Positions 15,546 through 23,767 of a DNA stretch of 64,000 nucleotides are shown here, one piece after another. Location of the stretch: assembly GCF_014235845.1 (NCBI RefSeq), contig NZ_JACJUQ010000002.1, positions 1-64,000 on the forward strand. The letters are read 5' to 3'. Each line of letters begins with the position of its first letter. Position 1 is the stretch's first letter. The stretch comes from Pontivivens nitratireducens. GTDB lineage: Bacteria > Pseudomonadota > Alphaproteobacteria > Rhodobacterales > Rhodobacteraceae. The notes under the pieces are model-generated. The model was not told the origin of the DNA and ran no database searches. It saw only the letters and a program-made list of their open reading frames with translations. The position numbers and the translations under genes were made by a program.

Positions 15546-18500
15546 TCCGGCAGGTCCAGTTTCGGCAACGCGTCCACGATCTTCATCGTCTCCAGGCTCA
15601 CGGTGATGACCCGCTGGAACAGCTCCAGCGGATAGGCGGGGTTGTTCATGGTCTCATTGGCGTAATCATTGGCGTCGTTGACGATGCCGCTGGCCTTGTC
15701 GGTCTTGACCACCTGGCGCTCCATCACCCATTCCAGCGCGGGCTTGCCGTTGACAACATAGTCGTAGGCCTCCAGCGGGATATCGGTCATGGTGATGTTG
15801 GCGTTGTAGATCACCGTGGTCTTGTCCTTGTCGCGGGCCTTGCCGCCGAACTTCATCTTGGTCACGCGGTAGAAGGCCTCTGCGTCTCCCACGTTCCACA
15901 GCTCGGGCGTGCCCTGCTTGTAGGTGACGGGGTATGGCTCCACCGTTTCGTAATTGACGTGGAGATCGCCCAGCGCGCGACCGGCGTCCGCAAAGGCGCG
16001 GAAATCGGCGTAGGTTTTCACGCAGGGAATGCGGGGCAGTTCCTTGGTCAGGTTATCGGCGTAGCGGTCGCGGTAGTCGGGCGAATGCAGCAGGCCGTAG
16101 ACGTAGTAGAAGATGTCCTCCTTGGTGATCTCATCGCCCGGATAGGCCGCGTGGAAATGCGCCAGCCCGGCATCGGTGATCGCGTCGCGGCGCTGGAGGC
16201 CGGAGGACTGGCCTTCGAACAGGCCGCCCGGTTCCTCGTCCTGCTGGTCATAGAGGTAGAGAGGGAAACATTGGGACCCGGCCTCCATCGCGTTGAAGTC
16301 GAACAGAGTTTCGAGCAGGCAAACTGAAAACCCACGGGAGCCGCCGTTTCCGGTTGTGGCTATAATCATGTTCTCTGCAACGCCTTTGGGAAACAGACGT
16401 TCATTCTGATACATCATCTCGTTCAGATGACGATCATAATAAATCCACTGCTTGGCGAATGGCCGGTATGTCGCTTTTACAACGTGTTCCTCCTTAAAAT
16501 CTATAGTGCGACCGCGCGTGACGCTATTCAATAGCGCTCTCGACCAATTTATCCTGGAACCATCACGCAGAACATGATCCTTAGCTTGCCTTAGCTGGCC
16601 TTTTAATTTCAGCCTTTCAACTTCGGAATTGTAGCGCGTAACCATGCCAGAGATATTGGAGATCAATTGACTCCGAGAGGAACCGTAGCACCACGCATCG
16701 CGGCTCGTGAGGATACCCTGCGAGAAATTACCAAACAGCGATATAGAAGACTTGTCCTTCTTATTCCCGATTGGGATGAACGCATCGAAACTGGTGTCAC
16801 GCTGGTTCAGCCAGTCGTTTTTATCATCCGGCGTGATCCGCTGCCATCTTTCCGCATTACTGATTGCCTTCACTGCTCCAAAGTCGCGGATGATCGCCAA
16901 TTTCTGCTTCTGGTCCAGATAGTCGCCGATGTCATGGAAGAAGATCCGGCCATGCTCAGTGGCAACTGGGTTCTTGACAAAGACACTGATGGCGATCGGT
17001 GCGCGGCTGCCCGACCCGAATATCTTGCCGCCTTCCTTGCGAGACCGTTCGCCGCTGGTGCGCTGATTGCCGCGAAGGTGGAAAACATAGAGATCCGTAA
17101 ATTCCCTCGCCAAGCAGGCACGCATCCCATCCGCGGCGTTGCTTTCGACCCAGCCCGCGTTTGTGACATAGGCGACGACGCCGGCATCCCCTATACGGTC
17201 CGAAGCCCAGCGAATGCCGCGAACGTAGCTGTCATAAAGCGCCGTCTTGAGGTGTGCGTCAGATGCCGCCGCGTAAGTTTCGCGGATGCGCTTATCAAGA
17301 CCCGCGTAGCTAACATTCGCGTTGTTGTCGTTCTCGCTACCTTGCCCTTTCGAATACGGCGGGTTGCCAACGATCACCCGGATATCCAGCTCCTTCTGCC
17401 GGGTGCGGCGTTCGGAGTTGTCGGGCATGTAGAGCGCGAGCTCGTCGTCGCCCTCATACATCTGGAAGGTGTCGGTCAGGCAGATCCCCTCGAAGGGCAC
17501 GTATTCATGGCTTTCCGTGATCCCCTGATAGACCGCCTCGATGTTGATCGCGGCGATGTAATAGGCCAGCAGCACGATCTCGTTGGCGTGGATCTCGTGG
17601 CGGAACTTGTGCTCCAGTTCCTCGGGCGCGATCAGGCCCGATTGCAGCAGCCGGGTGATGAAGGTGCCCGTGCCGGTGAAGGGGTCGATGATGTGGACGC
17701 CCTTGGACCCCAGTGTCTGGCCGAAATGCTCCTGCAACATTTCGTTGACCGAATGCAGGATGAAATCGACGATCTCGACCGGCGTATAGACGATGCCCAG
17801 CTTCTCGGTCGTGCGGGGGAAGGCGTTGCGGAAGAACTTGTCGTAAAGCTCGACGATCAGCTTTTGCTTGGCCTGCGGATCGGTGATGCCCTGCGAGCGC
17901 ATCTTGACGCTGGCGTAGAACTTTTCGAGGTCCTTGGACTCCTTGTCGAGGTTGGCCTCGTTCAGCACATCCAGCACGCGTTGCATGGCGCGTGACACGG
18001 GGTTTTCGGCGGTGAACTTGTGCCCCTCGAACAGGGTCTCGAACACGGGCCGGGTGATGATGTGCTGGGCCAACATCTCGATGGCGTCGCCTTCGGAGAT
18101 GGTGTCGTTCAGATCGTCGCGCAGTTCGGCCAGAAACCCGTCAAAGGCGCGGCGCGGGTCGCTGTCGGGGTCTTTCAGCAGCGCGGTCAGGCGGGTGATG
18201 TGGCTTTTGGCGATTTCGGCGATGGAGGCGGACCAATCCTCCCAATAGTCGCGGGTGCCGCATTTCTTGACGATCTTGGCCATGATGGCGCGGGAGAATT
18301 CGTCGATGGAGAAAGTCATCTCCGTCTGGGTCGGTCCCGGGCCCTCGATGACCTCATCGCCGTTGCCACCGCTGTCCGAGCCGATGCCCGAACCGGCAGC
18401 CTTGGTCTTCGTTGGCAGCGTGTCGACAACGGCGGTGACGGATCGGAGCTCTTCGGACTCGGCGTTGATGCCGACGATCTCGACGGTATCGCTGATATCC

Positions 18501-20437
18501 TGCCCCAGCGACATCTTGTTGATGGTGCTGTCAAAGCGTTCATCATGGGCGCGCAGCGCGTTCAGGATCTGCCAGACGACGCGGTAGCGCTCATTGTCGG
18601 CCAGTGCCTGTTCGGGCGGCACACCGGCGGGAACGCCGACCGGCAGGATGACATAGCCCATCTTCTTGGTGTCGGTCTTGCGCATGACGCGGCCAACCGA
18701 TTGCACCACGTCGATCTGGCTTTTGCGCGGGTGCAGGAACATGATCGCATCGAGGGCGGGCACGTCGACACCTTCGGACAGGCAGCGCGCGTTCGTCAGG
18801 ATGCGGCAGGTGTTCTCGCCTGCGTCGGCCTTCAGCCAATCCAGGAGGGCGCTGCGCGTTTTGGCGTTGAAGGTACCGTCGACGTGTTCGATTTCGCACT
18901 GGAGGTGGTCTGAGGCAGGTTCATCGTCGATCAAGCCGTCCTGGCCCAGATATTCATCAACCACGGCGGTGAATTCATCGCGGATCAGCTTGGAGCTGCG
19001 AATGTCCTTGGCGAACGCCAGCGCGCGCCGCATCGGATGGGGATCGGCGGTGACGTCGGTCTTAAGGTCGATCTTGGTCAGCGCCTTGTAACAACCGATG
19101 ATTTTGGTGGCATCGTCCAGCACCAGTTCGCTGCCCGCATCGCCGAGCCGTTTTTGCACCGCGGCACTGACCAGCCCCTCGTCCATCGCCAGGACGATGA
19201 CCTTGTAATCGGTCAGCAGACCGTTCTGCACCGCCCAGCCAAAGCCGCGATAGAACAGGGTTTCGCCAAAGAGGTCGGGGTTGTCCATTGATGCGAGTTC
19301 AGCACCAACCTCGTCGGCCTTGCTGCGAACGTTATCTCCGAAGATCCGGGGCGTGGCAGTCATGTAAAGACGTTTGCGGCCCTCGACATGATCATCGCTG
19401 TGGATTTTGACAAAGTTCGACTCTTCCTCGCCACCAAGTGTCGCGCCGGTCGTTCGATGGGCCTCGTCACAGATGATGAGGTCGAATGCAGGCAGGCCCG
19501 CTTCCTGCGCTCGGGTCAGAGTGACGATGGACTGATAGGTCGAGAAGATGACGGTCATCCGCTCGGGATCGTCCTCGCGCGCATTTTCGGCAACCTTGGC
19601 CGGATCGGTGGTGGCTGGAAACGCCAAATCGTGGATCTCGATCTCGGCCACGTCATCGGTGCTTTTGCGGCGCTTGCCCACATGGGCATCGGAGCAGACG
19701 GCAAAAGCACGGATCGGCGTTTCGGTGTCATTGGTCCATTCGCGCACCGTCTGGGACATCAGCGCCAGCGACGGCACCATGAACAGAACGCGCTTGCCTT
19801 TGCCCGCGATGGTCTCGGCGATCTTCAGTGAGGTGAACGTTTTGCCCGTGCCGCACGCCATGATCATTTTGCCACGATCGGCCGCAGCCAGGCCCCTGCT
19901 GACGTCTGCAAGTGCATCGCGCTGATGCTGCATAAGGGTTTTCTTCGCCGCCAAGACGATCTCGCCCCGTGCCTCGAAGATCGTCCAGTCGATCCGGCTT
20001 TCCCGCAGATCGGTCAGCCCGATCCGGACAACAGGGATTGCCTGACCGCGGATCATCTCCTCGGCATTTGTCCCCCACTCTTGTTCTGTCGTGTCGAGAA
20101 CGACCCGCCGACGGAACGGGTCCTTGCCAGAGGCCGAGATGAAGCTGTCGATATGCGATTTCTGGATCCGTGTATCGGCGGCATAGAATTTTGCCTGGAT
20201 CGCAGCGAAGCCATCCTCGTTGCGCAGTTTGGCGACAAGGTCGATCCCGACATCCTTGCCGTCCCAGCCGTTCGCCTGCGCCCATGCGGACCACGACCAG
20301 ACCGCTTCGTATTCTTCGGCCTGAACCGGGTCGTTCAGGAAGAAAGCAGAGGCAAGGCGTTCGAAGTACGTACCCTTTTCACGTTCGGTGACGGCTGCAT
20401 CACGGTAAGATTGAAGAATTCGATCAACAGCAGTCAT
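15542..20437 (-). CDS. Type ISP single-chain restriction-modification enzyme (nuclease-helicase-methyltransferase-TRD)
   Basis: 1631 residues in one open frame. Domains in order: Mrr-like PD-(D/E)XK nuclease (D66 in DVGIDLVAK, then QAK at 81-83); SF2 translocase (Walker A ACGTGKT 194-200, DEAH 324-327, TATPR, motif VI QSVGRVMRK); helical coupler; gamma-type N6-adenine methyltransferase (DPFTGTGTF near 916, NPPYSKG near 1026); C-terminal target-recognition part. This is the LlaGI/LlaBIII class: it methylates one strand of an asymmetric site and cuts foreign DNA after translocating between head-to-head sites. All motifs look intact. The recognition part (about 16.3-16.75 kb) is far more AT-rich than the rest, suggesting a swapped specificity domain. 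It heads an operon with a 4-base overlap to the next gene. Confidence 0.9.
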   Translation of the reverse strand: MTAVDRILQSYRDAAVTEREKGTYFERLASAFFLNDPVQAEEYEAVWSWSAWAQANGWDGKDVGIDLVAKLRNEDGFAAIQAKFYAADTRIQKSHIDSFISASGKDPFRRRVVLDTTEQEWGTNAEEMIRGQAIPVVRIGLTDLRESRIDWTIFEARGEIVLAAKKTLMQHQRDALADVSRGLAAADRGKMIMACGTGKTFTSLKIAETIAGKGKRVLFMVPSLALMSQTVREWTNDTETPIRAFAVCSDAHVGKRRKSTDDVAEIEIHDLAFPATTDPAKVAENAREDDPERMTVIFSTYQSIVTLTRAQEAGLPAFDLIICDEAHRTTGATLGGEEESNFVKIHSDDHVEGRKRLYMTATPRIFGDNVRSKADEVGAELASMDNPDLFGETLFYRGFGWAVQNGLLTDYKVIVLAMDEGLVSAAVQKRLGDAGSELVLDDATKIIGCYKALTKIDLKTDVTADPHPMRRALAFAKDIRSSKLIRDEFTAVVDEYLGQDGLIDDEPASDHLQCEIEHVDGTFNAKTRSALLDWLKADAGENTCRILTNARCLSEGVDVPALDAIMFLHPRKSQIDVVQSVGRVMRKTDTKKMGYVILPVGVPAGVPPEQALADNERYRVVWQILNALRAHDERFDSTINKMSLGQDISDTVEIVGINAESEELRSVTAVVDTLPTKTKAAGSGIGSDSGGNGDEVIEGPGPTQTEMTFSIDEFSRAIMAKIVKKCGTRDYWEDWSASIAEIAKSHITRLTALLKDPDSDPRRAFDGFLAELRDDLNDTISEGDAIEMLAQHIITRPVFETLFEGHKFTAENPVSRAMQRVLDVLNEANLDKESKDLEKFYASVKMRSQGITDPQAKQKLIVELYDKFFRNAFPRTTEKLGIVYTPVEIVDFILHSVNEMLQEHFGQTLGSKGVHIIDPFTGTGTFITRLLQSGLIAPEELEHKFRHEIHANEIVLLAYYIAAINIEAVYQGITESHEYVPFEGICLTDTFQMYEGDDELALYMPDNSERRTRQKELDIRVIVGNPPYSKGQGSENDNNANVSYAGLDKRIRETYAAASDAHLKTALYDSYVRGIRWASDRIGDAGVVAYVTNAGWVESNAADGMRACLAREFTDLYVFHLRGNQRTSGERSRKEGGKIFGSGSRAPIAISVFVKNPVATEHGRIFFHDIGDYLDQKQKLAIIRDFGAVKAISNAERWQRITPDDKNDWLNQRDTSFDAFIPIGNKKDKSSISLFGNFSQGILTSRDAWCYGSSRSQLISNISGMVTRYNSEVERLKLKGQLRQAKDHVLRDGSRINWSRALLNSVTRGRTIDFKEEHVVKATYRPFAKQWIYYDRHLNEMMYQNERLFPKGVAENMIIATTGNGGSRGFSVCLLETLFDFNAMEAGSQCFPLYLYDQQDEEPGGLFEGQSSGLQRRDAITDAGLAHFHAAYPGDEITKEDIFYYVYGLLHSPDYRDRYADNLTKELPRIPCVKTYADFRAFADAGRALGDLHVNYETVEPYPVTYKQGTPELWNVGDAEAFYRVTKMKFGGKARDKDKTTVIYNANITMTDIPLEAYDYVVNGKPALEWVMERQVVKTDKASGIVNDANDYANETMNNPAYPLELFQRVITVSLETMKIVDALPKLDLPE

Positions 20438-20554
20438 AAACGCCTCAAGAAAAACTTTTCGTCAGCTTAGCGTCGATCAGATTGCCGTGCGACCGATAAT
20501 TACTGAACCTTTTGTAAGCTGATTTGAGGTCGCGCTATGAGGCAGTCCTCCGCT

Positions 20555-21247
20555 TTAGCGCACGCTCATAATCTCACCTGTATCCAGCTTTTTGACGTAA
20601 TCGACCGCGCTGCCATTCCAGTGATATGCGTAATGCGCGCCTTGCGTCGGGATCGGCACGACATCGGGCCAGAATGCGGCGATGCAGCGGCCGCCTTGAT
20701 AGCGCACACTGGGCCAAGTGATGCCATCGGAGCCCGCCGCGCGCCGCTCAGCGCCGAACACCTGTGAGGGGCGGTAGTTGTCGGGATCCAGCAGGTCGGC
20801 CATCCCCGTGACATCGTCCATGTCCGCGTCCACCGATCCGATCAGCTCGCGGAACTGCGATGTCCAGCCGGAGGCCTCATTCGTAGCCAGCATGGTTTTG
20901 CTGTGGTGGTGGATGGTTTCGGCGATAGCCACTTCGGTGCTGTCGCCTGCGTAATACAGACCATATGTCCCATCGGAGAACCGCCCCGGTCGAAGTGGCG
21001 AGCAATGAACAAACGCCGCCATCACCCAGCTTGCGCCCGGCCCGGTGACACGCCGCGCCACCGGCACCTTCGCCAAATCACCGATGCTGTCGCGGATGCG
21101 CGGGTTGAACTTGGCCTCAGCCGAGGCCAGTGCCTCCCAATCGGCAGGGTCAGCGATATCCTCGAAGAGGTCAATCGGCGGATAGATCGAGCGGATGATC
21201 CGGGCGCTGCGCGGCCAGACGACGCGGCGCGTGGGCGCTGTCACCAT
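20555..21247 (-). CDS. RES-domain toxin (NAD-targeting or ADP-ribosylating type)
   Basis: 230 residues from ATG 21247, which overlaps the antitoxin stop. The RES core is recognisable: an Arg in ARRVTGPGAS, the GRFSDGTYGLYYAGDSTEVAI block with its Tyr and Glu residues, and ETIHHH; a conserved polar residue lies near the end in WPSVRYQGG. RES toxins such as MbcT break down NAD+, and ParT modifies phosphoribosyl pyrophosphate synthetase. The partner is the Xre/MbcA-like protein directly upstream. The frame continues upstream but that part matches the antitoxin gene in another frame. Likely functions as an addiction or abortive-infection module beside the restriction system. Confidence 0.85.
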   Translation of the reverse strand: MVTAPTRRVVWPRSARIIRSIYPPIDLFEDIADPADWEALASAEAKFNPRIRDSIGDLAKVPVARRVTGPGASWVMAAFVHCSPLRPGRFSDGTYGLYYAGDSTEVAIAETIHHHSKTMLATNEASGWTSQFRELIGSVDADMDDVTGMADLLDPDNYRPSQVFGAERRAAGSDGITWPSVRYQGGRCIAAFWPDVVPIPTQGAHYAYHWNGSAVDYVKKLDTGEIMSVR

Positions 21248-21654
21248 GCCCCGCGCTCGGCGTCCAGATAGCTGCGCAGGTCGATCAGGTCGGTGATCTC
21301 GCCGCGCATCATCACGTCGAGCGCACTTTGGCCGTTGAAGGCTGCGTTCGGCTTTCTGATCCACGCGTAACCACGCGCCGCATCGGTGAAGAGATAGCGC
21401 AGGCCCTTGTGAATCCCCATCAGGATTGCCATGCGCGCCCGCAAATCGCGGTCGATCCGGCCGATACTGCCGTCCTTCCAGCGGGCCCATGTGCGCTGGG
21501 CCATGTCGCCCAGCAAGGTGCGGGCCTCGATGTCGCTGAGCTGCCAGGCGCGGAACAGGTTCACGGTGGTGCGCGCGAGGGCGGCGGCCTCCTCATCCGT
21601 GATGGCGGGAAGGTCCGGTCGGGACGCGGTGGGTTCGATTGTGGCAAACTGCAT
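21241..21654 (-). CDS. Xre/MbcA/ParS-family antitoxin of the RES toxin
   Basis: 137 residues from ATG 21654. Helix-turn-helix-like N-terminal part (ALARTTVNLFRAWQLSDIEA, LLGDMAQRTWARWKDGS) and the C-terminal DUF2384-type toxin-binding part (GIHKGLRYLFTD, YAWIRKPNAAFNGQSALDVM) are plain. The stretch from KPN to SALDVM is the family signature. The gene precedes and overlaps the toxin gene by 7 bases, the standard order. A promoter and a palindrome lie 21-48 bases upstream of the start, consistent with autorepression. Confidence 0.87.
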   Translation of the reverse strand: MQFATIEPTASRPDLPAITDEEAAALARTTVNLFRAWQLSDIEARTLLGDMAQRTWARWKDGSIGRIDRDLRARMAILMGIHKGLRYLFTDAARGYAWIRKPNAAFNGQSALDVMMRGEITDLIDLRSYLDAERGAW

Positions 21655-21674
21655 GGCAAATCCTCTATGACACA

Positions 21675-21702
21675 AATATATAGGTTATATGCCATTTGAC
21701 AA
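21675..21702 (-). promoter_or_regulatory. Promoter and palindromic operator of the RES/Xre toxin-antitoxin operon
   Basis: On the minus strand TTGTCA (21697-21702) and TATATT (21675-21680) are spaced by 16 bases, close to the sigma-70 consensus. The palindrome ATATA-GGT-TATAT (21678-21690) overlaps the -10 element and part of the spacer, the usual place for antitoxin autorepression. The antitoxin ATG is 21 bases downstream. Confidence 0.6.
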
Positions 21703-21733
21703 GATGCCGTTTCCAGTAAGGTCGATGCGACTC

Positions 21734-22387
21734 TCAGCGCCAAGGCCGCACTTTCGGCATCGCCGCCGTCACCTCGACCTCCCGCAGCATCCGCCCCATT
21801 ATCAGCCCATCGCGCACCCAGTCCAGCGCCTGCCACCAATCCTCATAGCCGCGACGGGCGGAGGCGATCTGTTGCGGATGCGGCCGCCAGGTGACCGGGC
21901 AGGCCAGAACTTCGACCGTGCGCCATTTGCCCCGGGTCAGCACCCGTTCGGAGCCCACAACTTCCGTCACGGCCCGAACACCGTGCTGATTTTGCCGCGT
22001 CTCGACCGGCACACAGCGGGGAACAACGCCTGGCATCCAATCGGGGGTCAGCCCGACACGGGCCAGTTCCGCGATGCGGATTGCCATGCGGATGCCGCCC
22101 AGACTGTCGGGCATTGCGGCGACGGTGGCGGCAATCACCTCTGCATCCGCGTGGGTGTAGCTGCCCATCTTGGGCTGGCCGCCGTCGACCTTGCAGCCCA
22201 GCGCAGCACGCTGCATCAGGACATACTCCAGGCCAAATCCGAAGCCTTCCTCGACCACGTCCTTTGGTTGGGGCAATTCCAACTGTGCCTTTTCCACCCG
22301 GAACGCCCATTCCAGCGCTGCCTGCACGCCCAGCGCGCGTTTCACCTTTGCGCCACCGGCACGACCGATCCGTCCCTGCATGCTCAT
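21734..22387 (-). CDS. Phage-type hypothetical protein
   Basis: 217 residues, starting at ATG 22387 or, two codons on, at 22381. I recognise no catalytic motif. It has the look of a prophage replication-region protein of Rhodobacteraceae: a basic N-terminus (QGRIGRAGGAKVKRALGVQA), a central GFGFGLEYVLMQRAALGCKV and a C-terminus rich in Trp and Arg (RRGYEDWWQALDWVRDGLI). It lies 12 bases downstream of the truncated cytosine methyltransferase and 31 bases upstream of the toxin-antitoxin promoter. Probably a leftover of the integrated element. Confidence 0.5.
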   Translation of the reverse strand: MSMQGRIGRAGGAKVKRALGVQAALEWAFRVEKAQLELPQPKDVVEEGFGFGLEYVLMQRAALGCKVDGGQPKMGSYTHADAEVIAATVAAMPDSLGGIRMAIRIAELARVGLTPDWMPGVVPRCVPVETRQNQHGVRAVTEVVGSERVLTRGKWRTVEVLACPVTWRPHPQQIASARRGYEDWWQALDWVRDGLIMGRMLREVEVTAAMPKVRPWR

Positions 22388-22399
22388 GGGAGCAATCCT

Positions 22400-22645
22400 T
22401 CAAACAGATTCATTTGCGCTGGGCCCTCCGGCTCTTGGCTTGGTCGCCAGATCCACGGGCCCGAGGCCATGGGCAGCTGCGAGAGTGTGCCACGCATGTG
22501 CTGCTGCCAGAGGGTGAACTCCGTTGCCGAGCAGGCGCAGAGCGCGATAATCGGACGAGGTAATCCCGGTAGCGTTGTCGAGAACCACGATGCGGCTGTC
22601 GTCCGTGTTAGGGGATTTGACAGGCCTAAATGGAGAAATGGTGCA
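22400..22645 (-). pseudogene. C-terminal fragment of a phage C5-cytosine DNA methyltransferase
   Basis: The minus-strand frame is open from an in-frame stop at 22646 to 22400 and encodes about 80 residues. The only recognisable part is ALRLLGNGVHPLAAAHAWHT, the GNGV-type motif X end of Dcm-family methyltransferases. The N-terminal 200 or more residues, including the catalytic PC motif, are absent. There is no good start codon. This break probably marks the right edge of the island, since ordinary core-genome coding resumes at 22718. Confidence 0.55.
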
Positions 22646-22717
22646 CTATTCTCACCTCTCGAAACACAAAATGCACTTGCGAGATTGCGTTGTTTCGATT
22701 CAGGCGTCCGGCGCTGT

Positions 22718-23767
22718 TCAATCTTGCAGCAGAGAATCCTCCCAGTTGCGCAGGAACGCCCCCCGCTTTAGCTGATCGAGAAAGACCAGCAGACCGGGGC
22801 CGAAACGGATCGGGCGCAGGGCGGTATTTGCCTGAAAGCTATCGGGTGCGATTGCCGGCAGTTCCGAGAGCGCGACAAGATCGGGGCGCGTGCCCAGCCG
22901 GGTCAGGAAATCGACCATGGTCTGCGCGTCGTCGATGTTTTCGGCGGTTTGCGGGATCAGCGCAGTGCGCAGCATGACGTTGACGTAATCGCCAAACTGA
23001 ACGATCCTAAACCCGTCCGTCATGGCCAGCCGCGATTGCGCGTAGCTGCCCAGAACGTTGTAGGCCAGCGCCAGATGGCCGGTGGCGACATCGCGGATCA
23101 TCTCACCCGAGCAGCAGTACAATTGCGCGTCCAGTCGTCCCATCACCTCCATCAATCGCCAGTAGGACTCACTGTTGCGACTGTCCTGCGTGGCCATCAT
23201 ATAGCCAAAGCCCGACCGGCGGACATCGTAGGTGCCGATGCGACCGCGAAACCGTTCCGGGCTTTCGCGCAACAACGCGATCAGGGCGTCGCGGCTGTCA
23301 GGGGGCTGTTGCCCTTCGAAGAACGCATCCGACACGATGACCACGGCGGGTTCCTGTGTGAAGGCGAAAATCTGATCGCGCCAACGTGCCCAATCGGGCA
23401 ATGCCTCCGTCGCGGGGGAGGTATAGGTCCGCGCGAAGCCGTCATTCGCCAGTTTCGTCTGCAAATCCATGGCGGAGGAGATCGCCAGATCGAAGGATGC
23501 GCCTTCCTCATAAAGCGCCTGCATCAGGTCGGCAGTTTCTGTCACGGTATAATCGACGCTGACACCGGGATTGTCCGCCTGGAATGCTGCCAGAATCGGA
23601 TCGAACACGTCCAGATCGGCGGTGGAGATTACCCGCAGGACGGAGGTTTCGCCCTGCGCGGGATATATCCTGCGCTCCTGTATCTCATAGCTCGCGACCG
23701 GCGTCGCCATCAGCGCGGCGGCGATCAGGCCCGCGATCAGATTCTGGGCAGTATGAGCGAGATACAT
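22718..23767 (-). CDS. Periplasmic ABC-type substrate-binding protein coupled to TctDE
   Basis: 349 residues with an N-terminal export signal (AGLIAAALMATPVASY). The sequence VLRVISTADLDVFDPILAAF and NPGVSVDYTVTETADLMQAL resembles iron/phosphoglycerate-type (PgtC-like) binding proteins. YSPAT-like and YVNVMLRTALIPQTA segments fit the same fold. No permease or ATPase gene is nearby; the gene instead overlaps tctE by 31 bases as the third gene of the tctD-tctE operon. In such three-gene sets the binding protein is thought to sense ligand for the histidine kinase, by analogy with PgtC/PgtB. The ligand is unknown, perhaps a carboxylic acid. Confidence 0.75.
   Translation of the reverse strand: MYLAHTAQNLIAGLIAAALMATPVASYEIQERRIYPAQGETSVLRVISTADLDVFDPILAAFQADNPGVSVDYTVTETADLMQALYEEGASFDLAISSAMDLQTKLANDGFARTYTSPATEALPDWARWRDQIFAFTQEPAVVIVSDAFFEGQQPPDSRDALIALLRESPERFRGRIGTYDVRRSGFGYMMATQDSRNSESYWRLMEVMGRLDAQLYCCSGEMIRDVATGHLALAYNVLGSYAQSRLAMTDGFRIVQFGDYVNVMLRTALIPQTAENIDDAQTMVDFLTRLGTRPDLVALSELPAIAPDSFQANTALRPIRFGPGLLVFLDQLKRGAFLRNWEDSLLQD

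Noticed and set aside
20555-21490. 311-residue version of the RES toxin
   Set aside because: The first 81 codons overlap the antitoxin gene in another frame; ATG 21247 gives the normal coupled start.
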